This document shows, one piece after another, positions 1-8,583 of a stretch of DNA of 23,071 nt (positions within the stretch are counted from its first letter, which is position 1; each line of letters begins with the position of its first letter). The position numbers were made by a program, and so were the translations under genes. Source of the DNA: Helicobacteraceae bacterium (lineage in GTDB: Bacteria > Campylobacterota > Campylobacteria > Campylobacterales > Helicobacteraceae); assembly GCA_029258405.1 (NCBI GenBank), contig JARHYY010000059.1:1-23071 (forward strand), read 5' to 3'. The notes beneath the pieces are model-generated. The model worked only from the letters and a program-made list of their open reading frames with translations, was not told the origin of the DNA and did not search any database.

Positions 1-1503
1 AAAAATTTCTGGTATCTGCTTACGCAACTCTTCTTGTATTTCTGGGATAATGCTTGAGCGGATTATTTCAACTATTTTTTGTTGCAATTCTTCTTGTGCA
101 TTGCGATTGCCAAAAAGATTAGCAAGAATGCTAGGCACAAATGTAATCAATATATTGACAAGTGGATTTAACACAGGTAATACAAACTTCAACGCACCGC
201 CAATACCTGCTGCTATGCCACCAGCATTAATTAATACTTTAACACCTTGTGCTATCATGCTCTGAATCCCTTTGCTTAAAATATCTGCATCAACAAAAAT
301 ACGCTCTGGTAAATTAAGATTTTGCACTATATCTTGAGATGATGCCTGCAAAGATTCTAGACTTTGGTTGAAATTATGTATAATATCTCTTATAATATCA
401 TTCATAGAATCTTTAAGTTCATCAGTTAATGCACTGCGTATTAAATCATTAAGCATTGCTGTAGCCCCTTCTTGCCCCCTGCTTTTATAGGCTTGTGCTA
501 TTTCATCAGCATTTCTACTTAGATTCATAATCGTATTATTCACAATACGATTAACACTGCCATGAGAGTATTTATCTTGTGCCTCTGTTATGTATATTGC
601 TTGTTCTTGCTCTATTTTTGCTAACTCTTGTGTTTTATATTGCAAAATTGCTGCATTATCCTCCTTGCTCCTTTTATATGAAGCAATTTTTATCTCTATG
701 GTTTTTTCTATATCAAAGGCTATGCTTTGTAGTGTAGGGGCAAAAAGCTCATATATTAATTTTTCTGCATTAATGCAATCTAATACGCGTTTGAGATTCT
801 CATTATTTTTATCATCAAGTAACATAACTTTTATAGAATCAAAATATGCATCAAGCTGCTCTTGTGCATAATCTTTTACCTTTTGCACTTCGCTTTGTGG
901 TTTTAAATTTGTCTTGCTTAAGAAAAATGAGAATTTACGCTCAAATCTCTCAATCTCTTCTAGTTTTCTGAGCATAGTTTTTGTAATATTGCCATCTTCT
1001 ATGCTCTGTAATGCTATGAAATACACACCTTTTTGCACATATTGAAATATCGCCCTATTATGCACATCAAGCGGAGATTCAAAACCGGGCATATCAACAA
1101 GCACAAGCGGTTCTATTGCCTTGAGCTTTTCTGTATTGATATAGAATCTAAGGTATGAAAATTCACTTGATCTTTGTTTTATTATCTCTGTATCATGGAT
1201 ACCAAATCTTTGTAATGTGCCATTTTCTCTTACTCCCTCTATGTATTCATCATGGCTATAATGCAATTCTGTAGCTAGGGCTGTCTCTGGGGCTATGCCC
1301 TCGCTTAAGTATTTCTTGCCTAAAAATAAGTTTAAAAGTGAGCTCTTCCCTGCACTAAATGCACCAATAACAGGCACAATAAGGCTTGTTTCCCTAATGC
1401 TATCACTAAGCATTGTAAGCCATTCATGAAAGCTTATAGATTCTAGCTCTTGTTTAGAATCTTTGCTTTCTTGCTGTATATCTTCAAAACAACTTATGCT
1501 CAT
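1..1503 (-). CDS. Dynamin-like GTPase, partial (C-terminus beyond the left edge)
   Basis: The reading frame runs from ATG at 1503 to the window edge without a stop: 501 codons, incomplete. GTPase motifs seen: P-loop GAFSAGKSS at residues 47-55, threonines around 74-78 suited to switch I, G3 DMPG at 137-140, and a G4-like SKTN at 196-199 in place of canonical NKxD. A long helical region follows. A glycine-rich hydrophobic stretch at about residues 424-466 resembles the membrane-inserting region of bacterial dynamin-like proteins. The start is supported by AAGGA about nine bases upstream. It follows the Sel1-repeat GTPase (1682-4618) on the same strand, and its start overlaps a 37-codon ORF. 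Tandem dynamin-like pairs are known in Campylobacter jejuni (Cj0411/Cj0412), so a membrane-remodelling heteromer is a reasonable inference. The exact function is unknown. Confidence 0.85.
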   Translation of the reverse strand, partial: MSISCFEDIQQESKDSKQELESISFHEWLTMLSDSIRETSLIVPVIGAFSAGKSSLLNLFLGKKYLSEGIAPETALATELHYSHDEYIEGVRENGTLQRFGIHDTEIIKQRSSEFSYLRFYINTEKLKAIEPLVLVDMPGFESPLDVHNRAIFQYVQKGVYFIALQSIEDGNITKTMLRKLEEIERFERKFSFFLSKTNLKPQSEVQKVKDYAQEQLDAYFDSIKVMLLDDKNNENLKRVLDCINAEKLIYELFAPTLQSIAFDIEKTIEIKIASYKRSKEDNAAILQYKTQELAKIEQEQAIYITEAQDKYSHGSVNRIVNNTIMNLSRNADEIAQAYKSRGQEGATAMLNDLIRSALTDELKDSMNDIIRDIIHNFNQSLESLQASSQDIVQNLNLPERIFVDADILSKGIQSMIAQGVKVLINAGGIAAGIGGALKFVLPVLNPLVNILITFVPSILANLFGNRNAQEELQQKIVEIIRSSIIPEIQEELRKQIPEIF

Positions 1504-1597
1504 CTTTGTTATCCTTTTGCAATTCTATATGTGTCTTTTCTATTGCATTTTGGCAAAGTTTTAAAAATTCAATGTATTCTTTTTGTGTATGTAACAT
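1484..1597 (-). CDS. Small 37-residue protein or leader ORF overlapping the GTPase start
   Basis: ATG at 1597 is preceded by AAGGA about seven bases upstream. The frame ends with TGA at 1484-1486, which is 20 bases inside the following GTPase gene in another frame. The predicted peptide is charged and helical (it starts MLHTQKEYIEFLKLCQNAIE) and has no recognised domain. The good ribosome-binding site and the overlap suggest translational coupling to the downstream GTPase, either as a real small protein or as a leader peptide. I do not recognise a homologue. It may instead be a chance ORF in the 178-base gap between the two GTPase genes. Confidence 0.45.
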   Translation of the reverse strand: MLHTQKEYIEFLKLCQNAIEKTHIELQKDNKDEHKLF

Positions 1598-1681
1598 ATT
1601 AATCCTTTTGTGCTCTATTTATATCATTGTAGTGATTGTGCTTTTTTAAAATATTTTTTTGCTTTATGATTTCATTTATTT

Positions 1682-4618
1682 TCAAGAAGATTCCATGATT
1701 TCTATGAAGATTAGCATGAACAACTTACAATCTTTTTTAAAGAGCTTTTTTGCTTGAAACAGATATTTTTTTGCTTTAACTTCATCTTCTTCGACACCTA
1801 TGCCATCATCATACATTACACTAAGAGCAAGGCATGCATTTCCATCACCAAGCTCACAATCTTTTTCAAGGAGCTTTTTTGCTTGAAACAGATATTTTTC
1901 TGCTTTAACTTCATCTTCTTCGACGCCTATACCTTCATCATACATTACACTAAGAGCAAGGCATGCACCACCATTACCAAGATCACAAGCTTCTTTAAAG
2001 AGCTTGTTTGCCTCAATATACTCAATATAATCATTCTCTTTAGCATAATCCATAAGCATAAAGTATGCAAAGCTATTACCAATACTAAGCTCGCAAGCTT
2101 TTTCAAGATATTCTATTGCTTTAGCTTCATCGTCTTCAGCATATATACCTGAAAGAAGTAGGTATGCATCACTATTACCAACACCAAGCTCGCAAGCTTC
2201 TTCAAGATATTTTATTGATTTAACTTCATCTTCTTTGACACCATTGCCTGTGGCATACATAGCACCAAGAAAATAGTGCGCATCTCCATTACCAAGCTCG
2301 CATGCTTTTTCAAAATACTCTTTTGCTTTGGTATAATCTTTCTGTGTGCCTAAGCCTTTAAGATATAGAACTCCAAGATTATTATAAATATTGCCATTAT
2401 CAACCCCAAGCTCTAATGCTTTTTCATACAGTTCTTTTGCTTTAGTGTAATCTTGCTGTATGCCTTGTGCATTATGATACATGGATCCAAGATTATAGTG
2501 CGCATCTCCATTACCAAGCTCGCAACCTTTTTCAAAATATTCTATTGCCTTAATATAATCTTGCTGTACACCTTGTGCATTATGATACATAAATCCAAGA
2601 AAATTGCATGCATCTCCATTGCCAAGTTTGCAAGCTTTTTTAAAATATTGTGCTGCCTTAGTGTAATCTTTCTGTGTGCCTAAGCCATGATAATAGAGCA
2701 CTCCAAGGTTGTTGTAGATATTGGTATTATTAACCCCAAGTTCGTAAGCTTTTTCAAAATATTCTATTGCCTTAGTATAATCTTGTTGTACACCTTCTCC
2801 ATTATAATACATAAAACCAAGATTATAGTATGCCTTTCCATTATCAAGCTCGCAACCTTTTTCAAAATATTCTATTGCCTTAGTATAATCTTGCTGTGTG
2901 CCTAAGCCATGATAATAGAGCGCTCCAAGGTTGTTATAGATATTGGTATTATTAACCCCAAGCTTGCAAGCTTTTTCGTAGAGCTCTGTTGCTTTGGTGT
3001 AGTCTTGTTGTACGCCTTCTCCAATATGGTACATGATTCCAAGAAAATAGTGTGCATCTCCATTGCCAAGCTCGCATGCTTTTTCAAAATATTCTATTGC
3101 TTTAATATAATCTTGTTTAATGCCTAAGCCTTCAAGATATATAACTCCAAGATTATTATAGATATTGCCATCATTAAGCCCAAGCTCGCAAGCTTTTTCG
3201 TAGAGCTCTGTTGCTTTGGTGTAGTCTTTGATATTGTAATAAGAATGTCCTATTTTAGAATATATATCACTATTATCATTAACCCCAAGCTTTAATGCCT
3301 CTTCAAAATATTGTGCTGCCTTTTTATAGTCTTTATTATCATATGCTCTATAGCCTTTGTCTATAAGCTCTTGAGTTTTTAGGGTGTTTGCATTAAATAT
3401 GCTCTTAAATATATCGCGAAAAATGGCATTTAATGCTTCAAACATAGAATCTCTTAGATTCTTTAATGATTGTAATGATGATTCAATATCTTTTGTATGT
3501 GTTGTGCTGCGAAGTTGTGCAATCTTATCGAGTATGCTATCATTTGCTGTAATGTTTTGTTTCATAATATCAAGCTCTAAAGAATGGAGCAATGTATCTG
3601 TCTTGTCTTTCTCGTTTTTCTGTGCTATAAGTGTTTTTTCATACATACGAAAAATTTCATATAAATCTTGTGCTATTTTGTCTTTAGAGACTATATCTTT
3701 ATCAACAGAGTGGATAAAATCTTTTAAGTTTTTATGCCTAAAAGTAATTTCTTCTTTTTTGCGTGAGTTATAGGCACTTATGCCCTCATAGTCTAGTCCT
3801 CTTTCATCAAGCACTTCTTCAAAATGATCAAGTATAGATTCTATTTCAGTTTTTGGTTTTAAATCTGCTTTATTCGCAACAATATAAAGCTTCTTATCAT
3901 CTAATTCAAGTGAATCTAAAAACTCTAAATCAGATTTAGGGATAGTCCCATTTGTATCAAGCCCTACAAGCCATATCAGCGCATTTGCATTTTCTAATGC
4001 TTCTTTTGCTGTGTTGCTATCTTTGCTTGTTGTGCCTATGTTTGATGGATTGTATCCGGGGGTATCTACAAAGCAAATATGGGTAAATTCTGGTATGCTA
4101 GTCTCCATAGCTACCATGGGTAAAATGTCTTTGAGATTAAAACCTAATGCTTTTAAAAAATCATGTGAGAATTTTTTATAAAGTTCTATAGGAATATCAG
4201 CAACACCACCTTTATAGGTGTAGCCTTTAATTAAATGCTTATCACCATGTATGATATATGTAGAAATAGCGGTTACAGGATTGATACCAATGGGTAGTTC
4301 AATAGTATTATATTCAAAAAAGCTACTAACAAATTGCGATTTACCCGCACTAAAGCCACCACCAATTGCAACAACTGATTTATTAGCAATATCTCGTAAT
4401 GAATAGAGCCTTGCTAATTCATTTTGCAAGGATTGCAATTTTGTGAATGCTTCAACTTCTTCTTTAAGGCTTACAGAGTTGGCAAACTCTGTATATTCAT
4501 GTGCTACAAGATTATTAAATAGGCTTAGCGGGGCTTGTTTATCATTATCTGGGGAAGATTGAAGGATGGATATTATTAAATCTAGTTTTGCTCTATCGCT
4601 ATATTGTTCATCGTTCAT
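1682..4618 (-). CDS. Dynamin-like GTPase with C-terminal Sel1-like/TPR repeats
   Basis: This is a 978-residue cytoplasmic protein with no signal peptide. The N-terminal GTPase domain has P-loop GGFSAGKSQ at about 87-95, G3 DTPG at 185-188 and G4 NKAD at 249-252. A helical connector runs to about residue 415. The rest is about 15 Sel1-like/TPR units of roughly 32-43 residues, many with the core LG-MY-G-GV-QDY-KA-EYFEKACELG. Sel1/TPR repeats are protein-interaction solenoids, so the tail probably recruits partners. No hydrophobic paddle is visible, unlike the downstream GTPase. I infer that the two work as a pair, this one as scaffold and the other as the membrane-active partner. The last two full units are near-identical 43-residue copies, and the final 15 residues leave the repeat pattern. 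The start has AAGGA five to six bases upstream and an extended -10 promoter just before it. Confidence 0.85.
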   Translation of the reverse strand: MNDEQYSDRAKLDLIISILQSSPDNDKQAPLSLFNNLVAHEYTEFANSVSLKEEVEAFTKLQSLQNELARLYSLRDIANKSVVAIGGGFSAGKSQFVSSFFEYNTIELPIGINPVTAISTYIIHGDKHLIKGYTYKGGVADIPIELYKKFSHDFLKALGFNLKDILPMVAMETSIPEFTHICFVDTPGYNPSNIGTTSKDSNTAKEALENANALIWLVGLDTNGTIPKSDLEFLDSLELDDKKLYIVANKADLKPKTEIESILDHFEEVLDERGLDYEGISAYNSRKKEEITFRHKNLKDFIHSVDKDIVSKDKIAQDLYEIFRMYEKTLIAQKNEKDKTDTLLHSLELDIMKQNITANDSILDKIAQLRSTTHTKDIESSLQSLKNLRDSMFEALNAIFRDIFKSIFNANTLKTQELIDKGYRAYDNKDYKKAAQYFEEALKLGVNDNSDIYSKIGHSYYNIKDYTKATELYEKACELGLNDGNIYNNLGVIYLEGLGIKQDYIKAIEYFEKACELGNGDAHYFLGIMYHIGEGVQQDYTKATELYEKACKLGVNNTNIYNNLGALYYHGLGTQQDYTKAIEYFEKGCELDNGKAYYNLGFMYYNGEGVQQDYTKAIEYFEKAYELGVNNTNIYNNLGVLYYHGLGTQKDYTKAAQYFKKACKLGNGDACNFLGFMYHNAQGVQQDYIKAIEYFEKGCELGNGDAHYNLGSMYHNAQGIQQDYTKAKELYEKALELGVDNGNIYNNLGVLYLKGLGTQKDYTKAKEYFEKACELGNGDAHYFLGAMYATGNGVKEDEVKSIKYLEEACELGVGNSDAYLLLSGIYAEDDEAKAIEYLEKACELSIGNSFAYFMLMDYAKENDYIEYIEANKLFKEACDLGNGGACLALSVMYDEGIGVEEDEVKAEKYLFQAKKLLEKDCELGDGNACLALSVMYDDGIGVEEDEVKAKKYLFQAKKLFKKDCKLFMLIFIEIMESS
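1742..1999 (-). repeat. Tandem 129-bp duplication inside the Sel1-repeat tail
   Basis: Positions 1742-1870 and 1871-1999 are two adjacent copies with a 129-bp period (43 codons). They begin with the same 29 bases and stay nearly identical for about the first 105 bases, then diverge. The period keeps the reading frame. The other repeat units in this gene are clearly more diverged, so this looks like a recent in-frame expansion at the C-terminal end. Confidence 0.85.
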
Positions 4619-4643
4619 GAGATTCCTTATGTTAAATGCTCTT

Positions 4644-4652
4644 ATTATAGCA
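4644..4652 (-). promoter_or_regulatory. Extended -10 promoter of the Sel1-repeat GTPase
   Basis: Read on the minus strand this is TGCTATAAT, a perfect extended -10 (TGnTATAAT). It lies about 25 bases before the ATG at 4618 and predicts a start site near 4637. The short leader contains AAGGA as ribosome-binding site. The GTPase pair therefore probably has its own promoter, separate from the transport operon upstream on the same strand. Confidence 0.6.
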
Positions 4653-4733
4653 CAATTTTATAAATAGTAAGCGTTTTTAAAATATTTATTAGCATTATTT
4701 GCAACTTAATAAAGCATTCAAACTATAGAGATA

Positions 4734-4761
4734 TTAAGTGATTTATGATAAATCAACTTAA
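4734..4761. terminator. Inverted repeat between the transport operon and the GTPase genes
   Basis: A 12-bp interrupted stem, TTAAG plus TGATTTA pairing with TAAATCA and CTTAA, has a TGA loop and one bulged A. It lies 20 bases beyond the stop of the ABC ATPase gene, where an operon terminator would sit. The stem is AT-only apart from two G-C pairs, and no T-run follows on the minus strand. It could equally be a transcription-factor operator, so the terminator call is tentative. Confidence 0.3.
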
Positions 4762-4781
4762 AATATATTCTTGAGAATCTG

Positions 4782-5525
4782 CTAGTTTAAATCTGCTAAA
4801 TAGTCAAAAAAACTATATTCCACATCAAAACTTTTACCAAGTTGCTTTTTATTAACAAGGCTTTTATCCCCTAAGATATGCTTACTTTCTTTGTGTAAAA
4901 TTAGGATTTTATCGGCTAAGCGTTTTGCATTCTGTGGGTAATGTGTATTAATGATAATTCCCTTGCCATCATCTTTTAGCTTTTCTAAAGTTATTAAAAC
5001 CTTGTGTTGATTTTTAAAATCTAAATTAGATTCGGGTTCATCTAAAATTACTAAGAGTGGGTTATTCACCAATGCTCTAGCAAAGATAACCATTTGTAAT
5101 TCCCCTCCGCTTAGAGAATCGCAAGTTTTGTCTTTTAAATGCGAAATGCCTATGGAATCTAAAGTATGTTCTGCTCTGTATTTATGCTCTTTTTTTGGTG
5201 TAAAGTGAATGGAGGTATTACAACCTAATAAAACCATATCTATAACTTTTAGAGCAATGTTGAGATTTTTTGCTTGGGGGATATAGGCTATTTTTGAAAA
5301 CAAATCCTTATGCTGGATTGTGCGTACAGGTTTATCTTGCAAATAGCTATCGCCATTTTTCCATGATAAAAGTCCCATACAGCATTGGATTAATGTTGTT
5401 TTTCCAGCTCCGTTGCAACCAAGAATAGCAAGTGTTTCTCCTGCATTTACCTCAAAATCTAAATGTTCAAAAATCTTTTTAGAGCCCCTATAAAATGTGC
5501 CATTTTCTACTTTAAATAAACTCAT
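4782..5525 (-). CDS. ABC transporter ATP-binding protein, FecE/BtuD type
   Basis: This is a 247-residue cytoplasmic ATPase that powers the FecCD-type importer encoded just upstream. Seen: Walker A GCNGAGKTT at 36-44, Q-loop glutamine near 84 (YIPQ), signature LSGGE at 138-142, Walker B LLVILDEP at 157-164, and the H-loop histidine near 195. Length and motif order fit the iron-siderophore/haem/cobalamin class of importers. Its start overlaps the permease stop by four bases (ATGA), so the two are translationally coupled. It is the last gene of the operon. The substrate cannot be read from this subunit. Confidence 0.92.
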   Translation of the reverse strand: MSLFKVENGTFYRGSKKIFEHLDFEVNAGETLAILGCNGAGKTTLIQCCMGLLSWKNGDSYLQDKPVRTIQHKDLFSKIAYIPQAKNLNIALKVIDMVLLGCNTSIHFTPKKEHKYRAEHTLDSIGISHLKDKTCDSLSGGELQMVIFARALVNNPLLVILDEPESNLDFKNQHKVLITLEKLKDDGKGIIINTHYPQNAKRLADKILILHKESKHILGDKSLVNKKQLGKSFDVEYSFFDYLADLN

Positions 5526-6505
5526 AATTTCATTATTCCTTTTGAGCGGTATAAAATTACAATAAAAAATAATGCACCAATAATTGCACTCAAGATAGAA
5601 ATTGGTAATTCTTCTGCACTTAAAGAGCGGCTTAAGGTGTCAATGATAACCATAAAAATCGCACCTATGAATAAGCTGAATGGAATCACAGTTGCTGTAT
5701 TGCTTCCACTAATGATTCTTGCAATGTGTGGAATAATTAAGCCTACCCAACCAATAATCCCGCAAATGCTCACAATGCAAGAAACAATGAGCGTAGATGC
5801 AAAAATTAAAAGGATTCTAAGTTTAGTAATATTTAATCCTAAGCTTTTTGCTTCATTATCATCAAGCATTAGGAGATTATGCTTCCATTTATATAAAACA
5901 ATAATAATTCCGCCTGCTAGCATTCCTGTGCAACAAAATAGTAATTGCCCAAAATCGCTAACACTTAAAGAGCCTAAGAGCCAATAGGTAATGGCTGGTA
6001 ATGTGTCTTGAGGGTCTGCAATATATTTTAGCAATGCAATTAAACTTTGAAAAAGTGCTGAAATAATAATGCCGCCTAAAATAATCATAATGCGATTTTC
6101 CATATCTCTAGCGATGATTAGCGTTAGAATTAATGTTAAGATTCCAAAAACAAAAGCAAATATTGTTAAAAAATAAATATTTAATCCTAACAATAAGGCA
6201 AGAGCCGCACCAAAACCAGCCCCGCTTGCAACGCCCAAAATTTCGGGGCTTGCTAAAGGGTTTCTAAAAATTGCCTGAAAAGATGCCCCAGCAATTCCTA
6301 AGGTGGCACCAACAAAAATTGCTAAAATAACTCGTGGCAGACGAACCTCCAAGATAATGTAAGGCACTCTATCATCAATATTTATATTATTCCCAAATGA
6401 AAATAGAGTACTTAGAATTTCATTATAAGAAATTTCATACCTCCCAACCCCTAACATATACAAACTAACTGCAATCAATATTAAAAAACTCATTAAATAG
6501 CGCAC
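5522..6505 (-). CDS. ABC transporter permease, FecCD family
   Basis: This 327-residue polytopic inner-membrane protein has about nine or ten hydrophobic segments. The FecCD signature is clear: EVRLPRVILAIFVGA followed by LGIAGASFQAIFRNPLASPE in the N-terminal third, and a GWVGLIIPHIAR coupling loop near residue 255. These match permeases that pass iron chelates, haem or vitamin B12 from a periplasmic binding protein. As is usual for the family, one permease gene probably yields a homodimer. It starts nine bases after the receptor gene ends and overlaps the ATPase gene by four bases. Confidence 0.92.
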   Translation of the reverse strand: MRYLMSFLILIAVSLYMLGVGRYEISYNEILSTLFSFGNNINIDDRVPYIILEVRLPRVILAIFVGATLGIAGASFQAIFRNPLASPEILGVASGAGFGAALALLLGLNIYFLTIFAFVFGILTLILTLIIARDMENRIMIILGGIIISALFQSLIALLKYIADPQDTLPAITYWLLGSLSVSDFGQLLFCCTGMLAGGIIIVLYKWKHNLLMLDDNEAKSLGLNITKLRILLIFASTLIVSCIVSICGIIGWVGLIIPHIARIISGSNTATVIPFSLFIGAIFMVIIDTLSRSLSAEELPISILSAIIGALFFIVILYRSKGIMKL

Positions 6506-6514
6506 ATATGCTCC

Positions 6515-8575
6515 CTAATATCGATATGCAAATTTAATAAATGCGTTGATACCGGGCTCTGATAAAGGATTAGTGCTTGCAATAGGGTAGTTAATATCTT
6601 CTGCTGTTGTGGGGTTTTTGCCCTTTGTGTTAAAGAGATTTTCAATTCCTAAGGTAAGCCACATTTCTTTCCAGCTCTTATTAAAATGCTCAAGATTAAG
6701 ACTAACATATACATCGCTCATAGTGTAGGAATCTGTTTCTCGTTCTTGTGTAGAGTCAATTCTATGCTTTCCTAAATAAGCTTTTTGCATCCATTGTACT
6801 TGCCCTAATCCAAAGTTGTAGCCCACTGAAATATTGCCATACAATGGTGCGATATAAGCCAAAGGAATGTTTTTTGTTTCATCTTGTCCATAGGTTAGTG
6901 CAGCAACAAATTGTATAAACCATGCATCATACTGATGGTGGCTCTCTAGCTCTATACCTTGTATGTATGCTTTTCCGATATTTATAGGTTTTATCTTGCC
7001 AGCATTTGCAATATTTTGAATCATATTTGTATAATCTGTTCTAAAGAATACAAGTGTTGCATAGTTATTGTCATCATGAAATCTTGCACCTACTTCGTAG
7101 GATTGTGCATATTCTGATTTTAAATCATGGTTTGCTTCTGTGGTGCTACTTGGGAATAAACCGCTTGTGCCGGGGCTTTTGAAATTACGCGATAAATTTG
7201 TTGTAAGAGCGAATGTAGGATTAATTTCTAATAGAGCTCCTGCGCTTCCTGTTAAAGCACCTGTTGTTTTTGTTTTGTTGGAATCTAAAAATTGCGTTAT
7301 TTCTGCTGTTTCTCCTGTGAATTTTTTGCTACCAATTTGCATGATCATATAGTCATAACGGAGTGAGCCTGAGAGTGTTAAGTATTTCATTAATTTATAA
7401 TCGTCTTTTGCATAGGCGGCTAGCTCGGTATTTGTTGTTGGTCTTGAGCTTGTGCTTGCTGTGCCTGTATTGCTATTAATAATTTTAGTTGGAGTTGGAG
7501 CAATTTGGCTTAAGGCACTTATGCCATAATTGATATAATGATCTGAAATGGCATTATAAAATTCTAAATTTGCACCAACTTGATTGGTGTTATGAACCTC
7601 ATTATGCGTTTTTGCTCCCTTAATGCTACTTCTATCAATCCATAAATCTGTATCATAACGCCGCCAATATGCATACACATCAATTTTATCGGCAAATCTT
7701 TGCCCCCATATTTCAGCTCCAGTTCTTAGATAATATTCATACATAGGATCTTCATTACGAATGATACCAAAGTAACTACCCGGCTTTGCGTGGATTCCAC
7801 CTGCATTATATGTATTGGCTTTTTGGAATTTTCCTTGTGTGTAGTAACGAATATCCCCGCTTGTGTATCCAATATTAAAATCTGTGCCATAAGATTGGTA
7901 TTGAGATTTTTCAATAATGCCTTCTGGGCTTTTGAAATCTCTCCCTTTTCTTCCATGTGCCCCTACTAGAATATCCCATCCATCTCCTCCCCCAAGAATT
8001 TCTATCCTACTTGCAGCACCAGTATTTACGCTATTAAATTCTATTGTCCTCACCTTTGCAGAAAGCTTAAAAGGGGCTGTAATACTTCCTTTATACCGCC
8101 TTGTTTTAAAATTAACAACACCATTAATTGCATTAGAGCCATACAACGAAGAAGCAGCCCCTCTAATAATTTCAATTCCTTCTAAAGCATTAGGATCAAT
8201 CATATTAAGCTCTAATGTACTTCTTCCTGTAACTCTAACACCATCAATAGCAATAATAGAACGAGAGTTGTTAGAGTTCATACCTCGCACACTAAGTTGT
8301 CCGCCAACTCCTCCAGATCTAGAATATACTACTCCCGGGACAGTTTCTAATAAGCCTTGAACTCCGCCGCTCCCACCAGAGCTTAAGATTTCTTGTTGTG
8401 TTACCACGCTTACACTTCTTGTTAAATACTCCTGCTGATAATCATTCAATATATTTATAATATTTTGTTGTTGTAAATTATCTCCAGATACAACAGTTTT
8501 TTCTAGTATATACCGATCTTCATTTGCAAATACAAAGCAAGATGTTATTGTAATAAAAGTTATAACTTTTTTCAT
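6515..8575 (-). CDS. TonB-dependent outer-membrane receptor
   Basis: This is a 686-residue receptor with an N-terminal signal peptide (MKKVITFITITSCFVFA) and a TonB-box-like KTVVSG at about 26-31. A plug domain runs from roughly 50 to 170 (QGLLETVPGV, LSVRGM, IAIDGVR, EIIRGAASSLYGSNAINGVV). The remainder is a beta-barrel ending in an aromatic residue (FAYRY), the normal outer-membrane insertion signal. It imports a chelate too large for porins using TonB/ExbBD energy. The plug resembles catecholate-siderophore and haem receptors, but the ligand cannot be assigned by eye. Its position between the binding protein and the permease strongly suggests one uptake route. Confidence 0.92.
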   Translation of the reverse strand: MKKVITFITITSCFVFANEDRYILEKTVVSGDNLQQQNIINILNDYQQEYLTRSVSVVTQQEILSSGGSGGVQGLLETVPGVVYSRSGGVGGQLSVRGMNSNNSRSIIAIDGVRVTGRSTLELNMIDPNALEGIEIIRGAASSLYGSNAINGVVNFKTRRYKGSITAPFKLSAKVRTIEFNSVNTGAASRIEILGGGDGWDILVGAHGRKGRDFKSPEGIIEKSQYQSYGTDFNIGYTSGDIRYYTQGKFQKANTYNAGGIHAKPGSYFGIIRNEDPMYEYYLRTGAEIWGQRFADKIDVYAYWRRYDTDLWIDRSSIKGAKTHNEVHNTNQVGANLEFYNAISDHYINYGISALSQIAPTPTKIINSNTGTASTSSRPTTNTELAAYAKDDYKLMKYLTLSGSLRYDYMIMQIGSKKFTGETAEITQFLDSNKTKTTGALTGSAGALLEINPTFALTTNLSRNFKSPGTSGLFPSSTTEANHDLKSEYAQSYEVGARFHDDNNYATLVFFRTDYTNMIQNIANAGKIKPINIGKAYIQGIELESHHQYDAWFIQFVAALTYGQDETKNIPLAYIAPLYGNISVGYNFGLGQVQWMQKAYLGKHRIDSTQERETDSYTMSDVYVSLNLEHFNKSWKEMWLTLGIENLFNTKGKNPTTAEDINYPIASTNPLSEPGINAFIKFAYRY

Positions 8576-8583
8576 TGAATTCC

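Noticed and set aside
1754..3127. Several plus-strand ORFs of 70-130 codons and a 61-codon minus-strand ORF within the Sel1-repeat gene
   Set aside because: They are shadows of the repetitive coding sequence, repeat with the same period and have no ribosome-binding sites.
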